A stretch of DNA of 64,000 nt from Roseibacillus persicicus. GTDB taxonomy: Bacteria > Verrucomicrobiota > Verrucomicrobiia > Verrucomicrobiales > Akkermansiaceae. Below are positions 56,084-63,896 of this stretch, piece after piece; within the stretch, counting starts at the first letter, position 1; each line of letters begins with the position of its first letter. The position numbers were made by a program, and so were the translations under genes. The stretch lies in assembly GCF_014651675.1 (NCBI RefSeq), contig NZ_BMXI01000016.1, forward strand, positions 93,082-157,081, given 5' to 3'. The notes beneath the pieces are model-generated. The model saw only the letters and a list, made by a program, of their open reading frames with translations. It was not told the DNA's origin and ran no database searches.

Positions 56084-57673
56084 ATGATTTTCCTCACCAC
56101 CGCCATCGACTACCCGAACGGCTCTCCCCATATTGGACATGCCTACGAAAAGGTCCTGACCGACGTTCTCGCCCGCTATCACCGGCTTTGTGGCGAAGAA
56201 GTCTACTTCCTGACTGGGGTCGATCAACACGGGCAGAAAATGGTGCAAACGGCTGAGAAAGAGGGAGTCAACGTCGCGACTCTTGCCAAGAAAAACACCA
56301 AGAAGTTCCTTAAGCTCCTTGATGCCCTCGATATCTCCAACGACGGCTGGGCCGAAACCACCGACGACCGCCACAAGGCCTGCGTGAGCCAAATCCTCAC
56401 CGCCCTGCACGAGAAAGGTCAGCTCTACAAGAAGAGCTACTCCGGCTACTATTCCATCCGCCAGGAACAATTTCTCACCGACCAAGAGCGGGACGAGAAC
56501 GGCAACTTCGGTCCCGAATGGGGCGAAGTGGAAGCTCGCGAGGAGGAAAACTGGTATTTCAAGCTCTCCGAGCACACCACTTGGCTGCGGGAAGCCGTTG
56601 AGTCGGACGCGCTGGGCATCGTCCCCGCCTTTCGCAAAAGCGAGGTCCTCAATGCCATCGGGAAAGCCGAGTCCACCGACCTCTGCATCTCGCGCCCCAA
56701 AGAGCGTCTCTCCTGGGGCATCCCCCTCCCCTTCGACCCTGACTTCGTGACCTACGTCTGGTTCGACGCCCTCATCAATTACATCTCCTTCGCCGGCTAC
56801 CTGAAGGAAGAAGGCTCGGAACTGCCGGACTTCGACAAACTCTGGCCCGCCCACTTCCACATCATTGGCAAGGACATCATGGTCCCCGCCCACGCCATCT
56901 ATTGGCCCTGTATGCTGCACGCGATGGGCTTCGAGAACGCGCAAATGCCCAATCTGCTCGTCCACGGATGGTGGAATGTGAAGAAAAAGGACTCCGCCAC
57001 CGGCGAGGAAAGCTCGGAAAAAATGTCCAAGTCCCTCGGCAACATCGTCGACCCCATGGAACTGGTGGACACCGTCGGCACCGACGCGGTGCGCTACTAT
57101 CTGGCCCGCGACATCGCGACCGGCAAGGACTCGGACTTCGACCCCGAGCGCCTCTTTGTGCTCTTCAATTCCGAGATGGCCAATGGCCTCGGCAACCTCC
57201 TCAATCGCTCCCTCAACATGACCAAGGCCTCGCTCGGAGCCGAACTGGTCGCCTACGAGCACGATGACGAGGAATGCCAGCTGGTGCGCAATTCCCACGC
57301 CTCCCTGCTAAAAACCTTCCCCGAGAAAATGGCCGAGATCGACTTGCGGGGAGCCTTGGAAGCCCTCGTCAGTTTCATCACCGACGTCAACACCTTCGCC
57401 GAGCGCACCAAGCCTTGGGAACTGAAGAAAGATGAAGCCAAGCGTGACCAACTGACCGCCGTTCTCCATCACATGTGCGAGGCCTGCGCACTGGCTTCAG
57501 TGCTCCTGCAACCATTCGTGCCTGCTGCGGCTGCCAAGATGCAGGGCCAACTCAACGCGCCCCATCTCGCCGACCTCAAGTTCGCCGACCTCAAGTGGGG
57601 CCTTTTGCCTGCTGGGCAGACCATCAACAAACCAAAACCAGTTTTCCCCCGTTTGCAAAAGAGTGACGAATAA
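56084..57673 (+). CDS. metG: Methionyl-tRNA synthetase
   Basis: A 529-residue class I aminoacyl-tRNA synthetase that charges tRNA-Met. The HIGH motif is P-H-I-G-H (residues 15-19) and the KMSKS motif is intact (K-M-S-K-S-L-G, about residue 313). The zinc-knuckle cysteines between them are missing, which matches the shorter MetRS type. No C-terminal tRNA-binding (Trbp111-like) extension is present. The start is the ATG at 56084, which lacks a Shine-Dalgarno. Confidence 0.95.
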   Translation: MIFLTTAIDYPNGSPHIGHAYEKVLTDVLARYHRLCGEEVYFLTGVDQHGQKMVQTAEKEGVNVATLAKKNTKKFLKLLDALDISNDGWAETTDDRHKACVSQILTALHEKGQLYKKSYSGYYSIRQEQFLTDQERDENGNFGPEWGEVEAREEENWYFKLSEHTTWLREAVESDALGIVPAFRKSEVLNAIGKAESTDLCISRPKERLSWGIPLPFDPDFVTYVWFDALINYISFAGYLKEEGSELPDFDKLWPAHFHIIGKDIMVPAHAIYWPCMLHAMGFENAQMPNLLVHGWWNVKKKDSATGEESSEKMSKSLGNIVDPMELVDTVGTDAVRYYLARDIATGKDSDFDPERLFVLFNSEMANGLGNLLNRSLNMTKASLGAELVAYEHDDEECQLVRNSHASLLKTFPEKMAEIDLRGALEALVSFITDVNTFAERTKPWELKKDEAKRDQLTAVLHHMCEACALASVLLQPFVPAAAAKMQGQLNAPHLADLKFADLKWGLLPAGQTINKPKPVFPRLQKSDE

Positions 57674-58057
57674 GTCACTCGAAGAGGAATTGAATCAACA
57701 GTCTGTCAGACTAGTTATTTCAAACATAAAATCTCCTCTAACCAGGCAAGTATGCGGGCCGCCAAAGCAACCCGTTAAAGGCTCTATTACGCACTTGAAT
57801 AAGCGCCCAATTCCAGAGCCAACAACCGAATCCCTCAACAAACTTAAAACCAGCTACTTACAGGAGTAATTTTAAATTATCTAAGATTCCCGTAACCCAA
57901 CCGTATCTATCAGGGTACTGTTCAGTAGAAAACTTGGGTATTCACAAGCGAAAGCGCGGGAAAACACATATTTTCAGAAGGAAGAAATCCAAGATTAACT
58001 CATCTTTTTTACTTGGAAGTTTTCCCCGCTGGACCCAGAAACGCAAAAGTCTTCTAT
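57674..58057. other. Non-coding stretch before the S8 protease
   Basis: These 384 bases are more A+T-rich than the flanks. I see no convincing gene; a 68-codon frame with a GTG start at 57663 overlaps the metG end and has no recognisable features. No clear terminator or promoter could be assigned. Confidence 0.6.
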
Positions 58058-61000
58058 ATGAAAAAACGTCTTTTCCCCATCCTTCTTCTTGTGGTGCTAG
58101 CTGGTGTTTTCGCTAATTTCCTCCTAACAAAGGAGAAAGAGAAAATCGAAACCACCCAACTCGAAAAGGATGCTGAGAAAAAGTCTGCGCCGGCAGCTTC
58201 AAAGTCCACTCCGAGTTCATCGCAAGAGCCCACGACGAAAAAGAAAGACGTTGTCGCTGCTGATGGCCCAACTTTTTCCACTCCCCACGGAGGCGAAAAC
58301 CGGGAATTCGTAATTGCTCTGGACGAGGCCATGGAACGGCTTCCAAACGGAAAAGACCGCATCATCTCCATTTCCCCGCCCGCGACCGAGGACACTCTCG
58401 CCGCGCGCTTGGCTAATCTGGGAACCGACCACCCCGTCCTCCCCATCTGCTACCAGAAGGGAGAAGTTCGCTCTGACGCCTCTCGCCGAATCATCACCAA
58501 CGACCTGACCGTCGAACTGGCGCAGGCAAAGGAAGTCCCCGCCCTGCCCGAAACGCTCACGCTGAAAGAACTTCCCCCATACGCGCCCAGTCACGCCGTC
58601 ATCTCGGCTTCCGATCCCTTTGCCGCTCTAGCCTCCCTCAGTGAGCTTCGCGAAATGGCCGGCGTTGTCGAAGCCGAGGTTCAGCTGGCAGCCCAGCGCA
58701 GTAAAAAAGCTCTCCCCAATGATCGGCTGATCAACGACATGTGGCACATCAAGGGCTCCGGTCTGACCGAGGGTGCCGATGTCAACATCGAGGACGCTTG
58801 GAACTACGGAGGCACTGGTGGGGTCAAAGGCACCGGCGTTTACATCGGAATCGTCGACGATGGTCTGCAGACCGCTCACCCCGATTTGGCTGCCAACGTC
58901 AACACCGCCATCGACAAGGACTGGAACGGCGGAGACGCTAGCCCGGAGCCTGAATTCGGCGACGACCACGGCACCGCTTGTGCGGGAAATGCCGGCGCGG
59001 TTGGAAACAACAATCTCGGTGTCACGGGAACTGCCCCCGAATCCATTTTGGTTGGCATGAGGCTCATCGCGGGAGCGGTGACCGACGCGCAGGAAGCGGA
59101 AGCGATGTTCTATCGCCCCAATATCATCGAAATCAAATCCAACTCGTGGGGTCCATTTGACACCGGCGAAATTGATGGACCGGGCACCTTGACCCGCGCC
59201 GCTTTCGCCAATGCCGCAGCCACCGGACGCAACGGGTTGGGCAACATCATCGTCTGGGCTGGCGGCAATGGACTGGAGAGCTCGGACAACTCCAACTACG
59301 ACGGCTATGCCAACGACATCCACACCATCTCGGTTGGTGCGACCAATAGCCGGGGCAGACAATCATATTTCTCCGAATCCGGAGCCAACCTCGTGGTAGT
59401 CGCCCCCTCTGGAGGCAGGTTCGCCCCCACCGGAATCACTACGACCGACCGAACCGGCGGCAATGGCTACGCCACCGGAGACTATACCAACGACTTCAGC
59501 GGCACCTCATCTTCGACCCCCACCGTGGCGGGAATCGTCGCCCTCATGCTGGACAAGAACCCCAGCCTCGGCTGGCGCGATGTGCAGGAGATCCTCATTG
59601 CTTCCGCTCAACAAAATGACTTTACCGACGCCGACTGGATCACCAATTCAGCGGGTTATCACTTCAACCATAAGTATGGCGCGGGACTGGTCGATGCGAC
59701 CGAAGCCGTAAACTTGGCGGGCGAATGGACCAACCTCATGGAGGCCCAGACCGATTCAGTAACCGCCAACAGCATCAATCTCGCGATTCCCGACAACAAC
59801 TCGAATGGTATCAATTACGACCTGACCCTGGATGGCAACAACTTGCGCTGCGAGCACGTGACCCTCTCCGTCACCATCACCCACAGCTACCGGGGTGACC
59901 TCGCTATCAAGCTCATCTCCCCCAGCGGCACCGTCAGTCAGCTGGCCGAAACCCGTGGCACCGATAGTGGTAACAACTACTCGAACTTCACCTTCTCCTC
60001 AGTGCGCCATTGGGGTGAAAAGTCCACTGGCGTCTGGACGGTGAATGTCAGCGATGGAAGCGGAACTGATATTGGCACCCTGCGGTCCCTGACCTTGACC
60101 GCATACGGCACTCCGCGCAACCCCGGCCCCGAGGTCGCCATCGCGACCCCTTCGGACAACGCGGCTTTCAGCCCGGGAGCAACGGTGGACGTGTCGGTCT
60201 CCGCCACTGACTTTACCCTCGACGGGTCCCCTGGTGAGGTCGCAAGCGTGGAATTGCTTGATGGAACGACTTCCTATGGAGTCCTCACTTCCCCCCCTTA
60301 CAACTTCAGCTTCTCTCCCCCCAACGGAGTCTATCAGTTGACCGCATTGGCCACCGACACCGAAGGAGAGCCTTCCACCTCCTCGACTGTCACCATTGTC
60401 GTGGCTGACCAGATTCCGGTGGTCAATACCGCTAGCATCTCCCCGACAACCAGCTTGCTGGCGACCCAAGACATCACCATCGATGGAGTGACCGGCAGCG
60501 ACCCCGAAGAGTCCCCCGTCACTTTCAGCTACCGCTGGCAAAATTCCACCGATTCCGTCAATTGGAACGACACCGCCTTTACCGGCGACACCCTCCCGGC
60601 CTCCCCATCCAATGCCGGTCTCTTGTGGAGGGCAGTAGTCACCGCCAACGATGGGGTGAGTGACAGTCTTCCTTTCTACACCGAGGCCACCAACTGCCTG
60701 ACCCCTCCTCCCGGTTCAGCTTTGCTCGAAGAGGACTTTTCCTACAACGCCGGACTGATTTTGCGGGCCAGTGGCTCCACTCTCAGCCAAGACGCCATTA
60801 TCAACGAGTTCAGCCAAGGCTCCAACGACGATCAGGAATGGATTGAGATCTTGACCCTTCGCGACACTTCACTCCGCAACTGGTATATCACCGACAGCAA
60901 CTTTGCCACGAGGTTCACCTTTGCCAATGTGGAAGCTTGGGACGATGTGCGTGCCGGAACTCTCATCGTCATCTACAATGGCAATGCGAAAGACAACCTC

Positions 61001-62695
61001 TTGCCCGAGGACGACTACGACCACTCGGACTTTACTCTCGTGATTCCCAGCACGGATGGCGAACTCTTCGTCGGCAACCTGCCTTCCTTCGGAGACTTTG
61101 GGGACGCGGTTATTCTAAAAGATTCTTCCAACGCCATTTTGACCGCCTTCTCTTACGGAAGCCGGACCAGTCCTTCTCCCCATCTTGAGCACATCACCGC
61201 AGGCTCGTCGACCTACTACACCAGCGACAACGAGACCGATATCACCGATGGCAATTCTTGGAAAATCACCAGTTCAACCGTTGGACGTTCCGTCCGGGGA
61301 ATCAAAATTCCCTCCGTTCTCCCCATCTACTATGGTGGCCCCTGGAGCGACTTGCCGACCGGATTCACCAGTGAAGGCTCCACCTTCGCGAACTCAAGTC
61401 TCGGTGGCGACACTGGTTTCGGCTCCGCCCGATTCGACGCGACCGACGAGCAATTGACGGTCGAGTTCGATGCCCCTGCTGGCAACGTGACCTACAATAT
61501 TGAAGGAAACGGTGGCACCTCCCCCACCGTGGTCGGAAGCTTCGTGATCGAAGAGTCAGCCGATGGAATCGATTACAGCCCGCTCCGCACCTTGGATGAT
61601 CAGGACGAAATTGATACCGCCTACTCCGATTCTCCCGCAGCCGATACCCGCTACATTCGCTTCCGCTTTGACAACCGCATTTCTGGAACGATTCTCCTCG
61701 ATAAGCTGGAAATCACTTCTGGAGGACCAAATGGAAACCAGGAGCTCAGCCTCACCGTGACCCCGAATTCCATCCTCGAAAACTCGGGTGCAGCGGCCGC
61801 GACCGGAACAATCACAATTGAAGAGCCTAGCGAGACGGACCTGATTTTCAACCTTTCCAGCTCCCTCCCGAGCGCCGTCACCGTCCCTCCCAGCGTGACG
61901 ATTCTCATGGGCGAAACGACCGCGACTTTCGAAGTCTCCGCGGTCGATAACGAGAGCTTCCAAGGAAACCTGAGCGTCCTTCTAACAGCGGCCGCCACAG
62001 GATACACCAATGGCTCTTTCAAGCTCACCGTCATCGACGATGAAGAGAATCTCGAAGGGGTAACCCCGGGAGAAGGCAACACCCTCGCCAACCAGGCCTT
62101 TGTCGAAGACCTCCGCGCGGGAGCCTATAATGGACCGGCTCTTTTCCGCATTGCGAGCGGCACCCTCCCCGAGGGACTCGTGCTTGACGAGTTCACTGGT
62201 ATCATCTCGGGAGCCATCGCGGCAGGAGCGACTCTGGACAATTACCCCATCACCCTCGAGCGGTATAACGAGTATTTGGAGACCGTCTCCTTCAGCTTCG
62301 ACCTCCTGATCGTCGCCGAAAGGTCCTACGCAAGCTGGATTGCGGGCCAAGGAGTGAGTGATGGCGGGGCCGAGTCCGATCCCGATGGAGACGGAGTCGT
62401 AAACTTGCTGGAATACTACCTCGGCGGCAACGCGAATCTGGCCGACGGGGAAGTCCTTCCGACCTTGGCTTTGGAACCTGGCACAAGCACTTTCTCGTTC
62501 TGGCACTTCAAAGAAGCCGCCGATGTCACAGGCATTGTCGAATGGTCGGACACTCTGGAAAGCAACAGCTGGTCCACCACAGGAGTGACGCAAGAGGTCA
62601 CCATCGACGAACCGACCCGCGAGCTCATCGAAGCAACAGTGCCCGGTGAAGCGACCAAGCGCTTCGTCCGACTTCGCGTCGTTCAACCAGAATAG
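58058..62695 (+). CDS. Giant secreted subtilisin/kexin-like protease, multi-domain
   Basis: A 1,545-residue exoprotein. Order: signal peptide or anchor (about 1-25), Lys/Glu/Ser-rich linker, a pro-region, then an S8 peptidase with the triad Asp (I-V-D-D-G-L, about 265), His (D-D-H-G-T, about 304) and Ser (S-G-T-S-S-S-T-P, about 484). A P/Homo-B domain follows (about 565-685: H-S-Y-R-G-D-L then G-V-W-T-V-N-V), then Ig-like domains, a lamin-tail-like domain (I-I-N-E-F-S-Q-G) and Calx-beta-like repeats. The C-terminal module has D-P-D-G-D-G-V-V-N-L-L-E-Y, common in Verrucomicrobia exoproteins. A strong terminator follows. Confidence 0.88.
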   Translation: MKKRLFPILLLVVLAGVFANFLLTKEKEKIETTQLEKDAEKKSAPAASKSTPSSSQEPTTKKKDVVAADGPTFSTPHGGENREFVIALDEAMERLPNGKDRIISISPPATEDTLAARLANLGTDHPVLPICYQKGEVRSDASRRIITNDLTVELAQAKEVPALPETLTLKELPPYAPSHAVISASDPFAALASLSELREMAGVVEAEVQLAAQRSKKALPNDRLINDMWHIKGSGLTEGADVNIEDAWNYGGTGGVKGTGVYIGIVDDGLQTAHPDLAANVNTAIDKDWNGGDASPEPEFGDDHGTACAGNAGAVGNNNLGVTGTAPESILVGMRLIAGAVTDAQEAEAMFYRPNIIEIKSNSWGPFDTGEIDGPGTLTRAAFANAAATGRNGLGNIIVWAGGNGLESSDNSNYDGYANDIHTISVGATNSRGRQSYFSESGANLVVVAPSGGRFAPTGITTTDRTGGNGYATGDYTNDFSGTSSSTPTVAGIVALMLDKNPSLGWRDVQEILIASAQQNDFTDADWITNSAGYHFNHKYGAGLVDATEAVNLAGEWTNLMEAQTDSVTANSINLAIPDNNSNGINYDLTLDGNNLRCEHVTLSVTITHSYRGDLAIKLISPSGTVSQLAETRGTDSGNNYSNFTFSSVRHWGEKSTGVWTVNVSDGSGTDIGTLRSLTLTAYGTPRNPGPEVAIATPSDNAAFSPGATVDVSVSATDFTLDGSPGEVASVELLDGTTSYGVLTSPPYNFSFSPPNGVYQLTALATDTEGEPSTSSTVTIVVADQIPVVNTASISPTTSLLATQDITIDGVTGSDPEESPVTFSYRWQNSTDSVNWNDTAFTGDTLPASPSNAGLLWRAVVTANDGVSDSLPFYTEATNCLTPPPGSALLEEDFSYNAGLILRASGSTLSQDAIINEFSQGSNDDQEWIEILTLRDTSLRNWYITDSNFATRFTFANVEAWDDVRAGTLIVIYNGNAKDNLLPEDDYDHSDFTLVIPSTDGELFVGNLPSFGDFGDAVILKDSSNAILTAFSYGSRTSPSPHLEHITAGSSTYYTSDNETDITDGNSWKITSSTVGRSVRGIKIPSVLPIYYGGPWSDLPTGFTSEGSTFANSSLGGDTGFGSARFDATDEQLTVEFDAPAGNVTYNIEGNGGTSPTVVGSFVIEESADGIDYSPLRTLDDQDEIDTAYSDSPAADTRYIRFRFDNRISGTILLDKLEITSGGPNGNQELSLTVTPNSILENSGAAAATGTITIEEPSETDLIFNLSSSLPSAVTVPPSVTILMGETTATFEVSAVDNESFQGNLSVLLTAAATGYTNGSFKLTVIDDEENLEGVTPGEGNTLANQAFVEDLRAGAYNGPALFRIASGTLPEGLVLDEFTGIISGAIAAGATLDNYPITLERYNEYLETVSFSFDLLIVAERSYASWIAGQGVSDGGAESDPDGDGVVNLLEYYLGGNANLADGEVLPTLALEPGTSTFSFWHFKEAADVTGIVEWSDTLESNSWSTTGVTQEVTIDEPTRELIEATVPGEATKRFVRLRVVQPE

Positions 62696-62716
62696 GCTCT
62701 CAAAACAATTCAACGT

Positions 62717-62757
62717 AAAAAAAGGGAGGTCGCACCAGTCTGCGCCTCCCTTTTTTA
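62717..62757. terminator. Bidirectional Rho-independent terminator
   Basis: The hairpin at 62724-62750 pairs GGGAGG with CCTCCC and CGCA with TGCG, with one bulged T. Seven A precede it and six T follow, so it can end transcription of the S8 protease gene (plus) and the selenoprotein gene (minus). Confidence 0.88.
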
Positions 62758-62794
62758 TTGAAAGTCTTCTTCCATCGGCCTCTCTTCTGAGACC

Positions 62795-63466
62795 TCAATT
62801 CCCGTCCTCGGCCGCCGCCAATTCAACCGCCTTGGCAATCGCCTCCTTGCCCTCGGGTGCCACTACTTTGCCGGTCGCATCGATAAGCTGATACTCCGGA
62901 ATGTAGTCACTATTGCTGAACTGCTCCGCCCCACTCGCCTCACGATTGGATCCTTGTATCGTCGGCCAGGTCATCCGCTCTTTCACAGCCCACTTCTCTC
63001 CCTCTGAATCTTTCCGATCATAGGACACGTGAATCAGTGCCACCTTCTTATTGCCCTTCAAGTGCTTGTCATAGGTTTCCACCAACTGTGGAACGCTCGC
63101 GCGACAAGGTCCTCACCAAGAGGCTGAGAAGTAGATCAGATAGTAGTCCGGCTTCCCTTCAAACTGCATCTCCTCGAACTTGCCATCAACGAGATGATGC
63201 GTCTTTGCCTTGGCAAAAAGCTCTGCCACATCGACCTCTTTGGAATCCTCGCCCTGCTTCTTCACGAATTCCTGATCCGCTTTCGAAAGCTTATCCAAGG
63301 CAAAGGTCACCGTCTTTCCATCGACCTCAATGGCGACTTCATTCTTCTCAGCGTCGAAGGACTGAAACTCCCCCTCCAACTGCTTCGAGTCATCCGCAGA
63401 AGTCCAGGTCCGGGCCGACAGCGAAACCGCCCCCGCCAACATCAACATCACTATTTTTTTCTTCAT
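62795..63466 (-). CDS. Secreted SHD1-thioredoxin selenoprotein (Sec118, UxxC)
   Basis: A single frame of 223 residues if the TGA at 63115-63113 is read as selenocysteine. The ATG at 63466 follows TAGGA and starts a signal peptide (ending S-L-S-A). Residues 19-70 match an SHD1 domain (R-T-W-T-S-A-D, then D-G-K-T-V-T-F, then L-S-K-A-D-Q-E-F-V). A tryparedoxin/nucleoredoxin-like thioredoxin domain follows: Y-F-S-A-S-W-U-G-P-C-R-A-S-V-P, then Y-I-P-E-Y-Q-L-I-D. The TGA replaces the first Cys of CxxC, with no shift or gap. The protein is likely an exported thiol/selenol oxidoreductase. A Cys-to-stop mutation is the alternative; the hairpin after TGA and the neighbouring selC argue against it. Confidence 0.88.
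63065..63108 (-). promoter_or_regulatory. Putative bacterial SECIS element after the UGA
   Basis: Downstream of the in-frame UGA the mRNA can form a stem of UUCCAC with GUGGAA around the five-base loop AGUUG (hairpin 63075-63094). A lower helix CUUGUC/GACAAG extends it (63108-63103 with 63070-63065). The apical loop begins 25 bases after the UGA and has G at its second position, within the usual limits for bacterial SECIS elements. The hairpin lies inside the coding sequence, as SelB-dependent recoding requires in bacteria. Confidence 0.7.
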
Positions 63467-63615
63467 GGTCCTACAAACCAAACCTCGGATCCCAAAAAGG
63501 CTAGAAAAAACGACCATTCTTCACAGCATCTTTTGGAGTGCGGACGGACTCTTTCACAGTGAGCCACCATCTCTTTCAAAATCCACCACTTACACAAATC
63601 CAAGGCTAAACAGAG

Positions 63616-63655
63616 TTTTCGCGACCTTGGCGCCCTTCGTGGTTCATCGAGAATC
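63616..63655. repeat. Low-complexity intergenic element left of selC
   Basis: The stretch TTTTCGCGACC-TTGGCGCCC-TTCGTGGTT resembles the 'cgcgaa/ttcgcg' intergenic elements with roughly 10-base periodicity that I recall from several environmental genomes. A related element occurs in the opposite orientation to the right of selC. The rest of 63467-63716 has no gene. Confidence 0.45.
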
Positions 63656-63716
63656 CTTCCTCTCCCGTTCCAAAGAGAAGCTTGCGCCCTCTGGAATCCG
63701 AGTCCAACCTTTCCCC

Positions 63717-63810
63717 GGAGAGTCATGCGTGCCTGGTGGCCGCCGCGGTCTTCAAAACCGTTGAAGCTTCTAACGGGGCTTGGTGGGTTCGATTCCTTCC
63801 CTCTCCGCCA
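63717..63810 (+). tRNA. selC: tRNA-Sec (anticodon UCA)
   Basis: A 94-base tRNA with encoded CCA and discriminator G. The acceptor pairs GGAGAG with CTCTCC. The long D arm pairs GCG and GCC with GGC and CGC around TGGT with one bulged T. The anticodon arm is GCGGT-CTTCAAA-ACCGT with UCA at the anticodon. A long variable arm pairs AAGCT with GGCTT, and the T loop is TTCGATT. Anticodon, D arm, long variable arm and length fit selenocysteine tRNA rather than a Ser or suppressor tRNA. The inner acceptor/T-arm helix has imperfect pairs (T7 opposite C, a T-T in the T stem). No selA or selB is inside the window. Confidence 0.92.
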
Positions 63811-63837
63811 ATCTGACCATTGAGTCGGTTGGATGAA

Positions 63838-63896
63838 CTCTCAGATTCGGTTCCCTGAGAGCCACCGCGAAATGAGCGAAAGCCGCGAAATCAGGG
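63838..63896. repeat. Hairpin and intergenic element right of selC
   Basis: CTCTCAG (63838-63844) can pair with CTGAGAG (63855-63861). It is followed by CCGCGAAATGAGCGAAA and GCCGCGAAATC, an inverted counterpart of the element left of selC. There is no T-tract, so it is not a clear terminator. From 63897 to the window end I see nothing recognisable. Confidence 0.45.

Noticed and set aside
57663..57869. Small 68-codon frame after metG
   Set aside because: GTG start inside metG, no ribosome-binding site, no recognisable feature.
62795..62797. The terminal TGA of the same gene as a second Sec codon
   Set aside because: It follows a natural C-terminus (helix ending E-D-G-N), no thioredoxin-like sequence continues beyond it, and the terminator follows closely.
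62795..63517. Reading the thioredoxin region as a pseudogene or frameshift
   Set aside because: Both parts are in the same frame, the only interruption is a TGA at the catalytic Cys position, and a tRNA-Sec and a SECIS-like hairpin are present.
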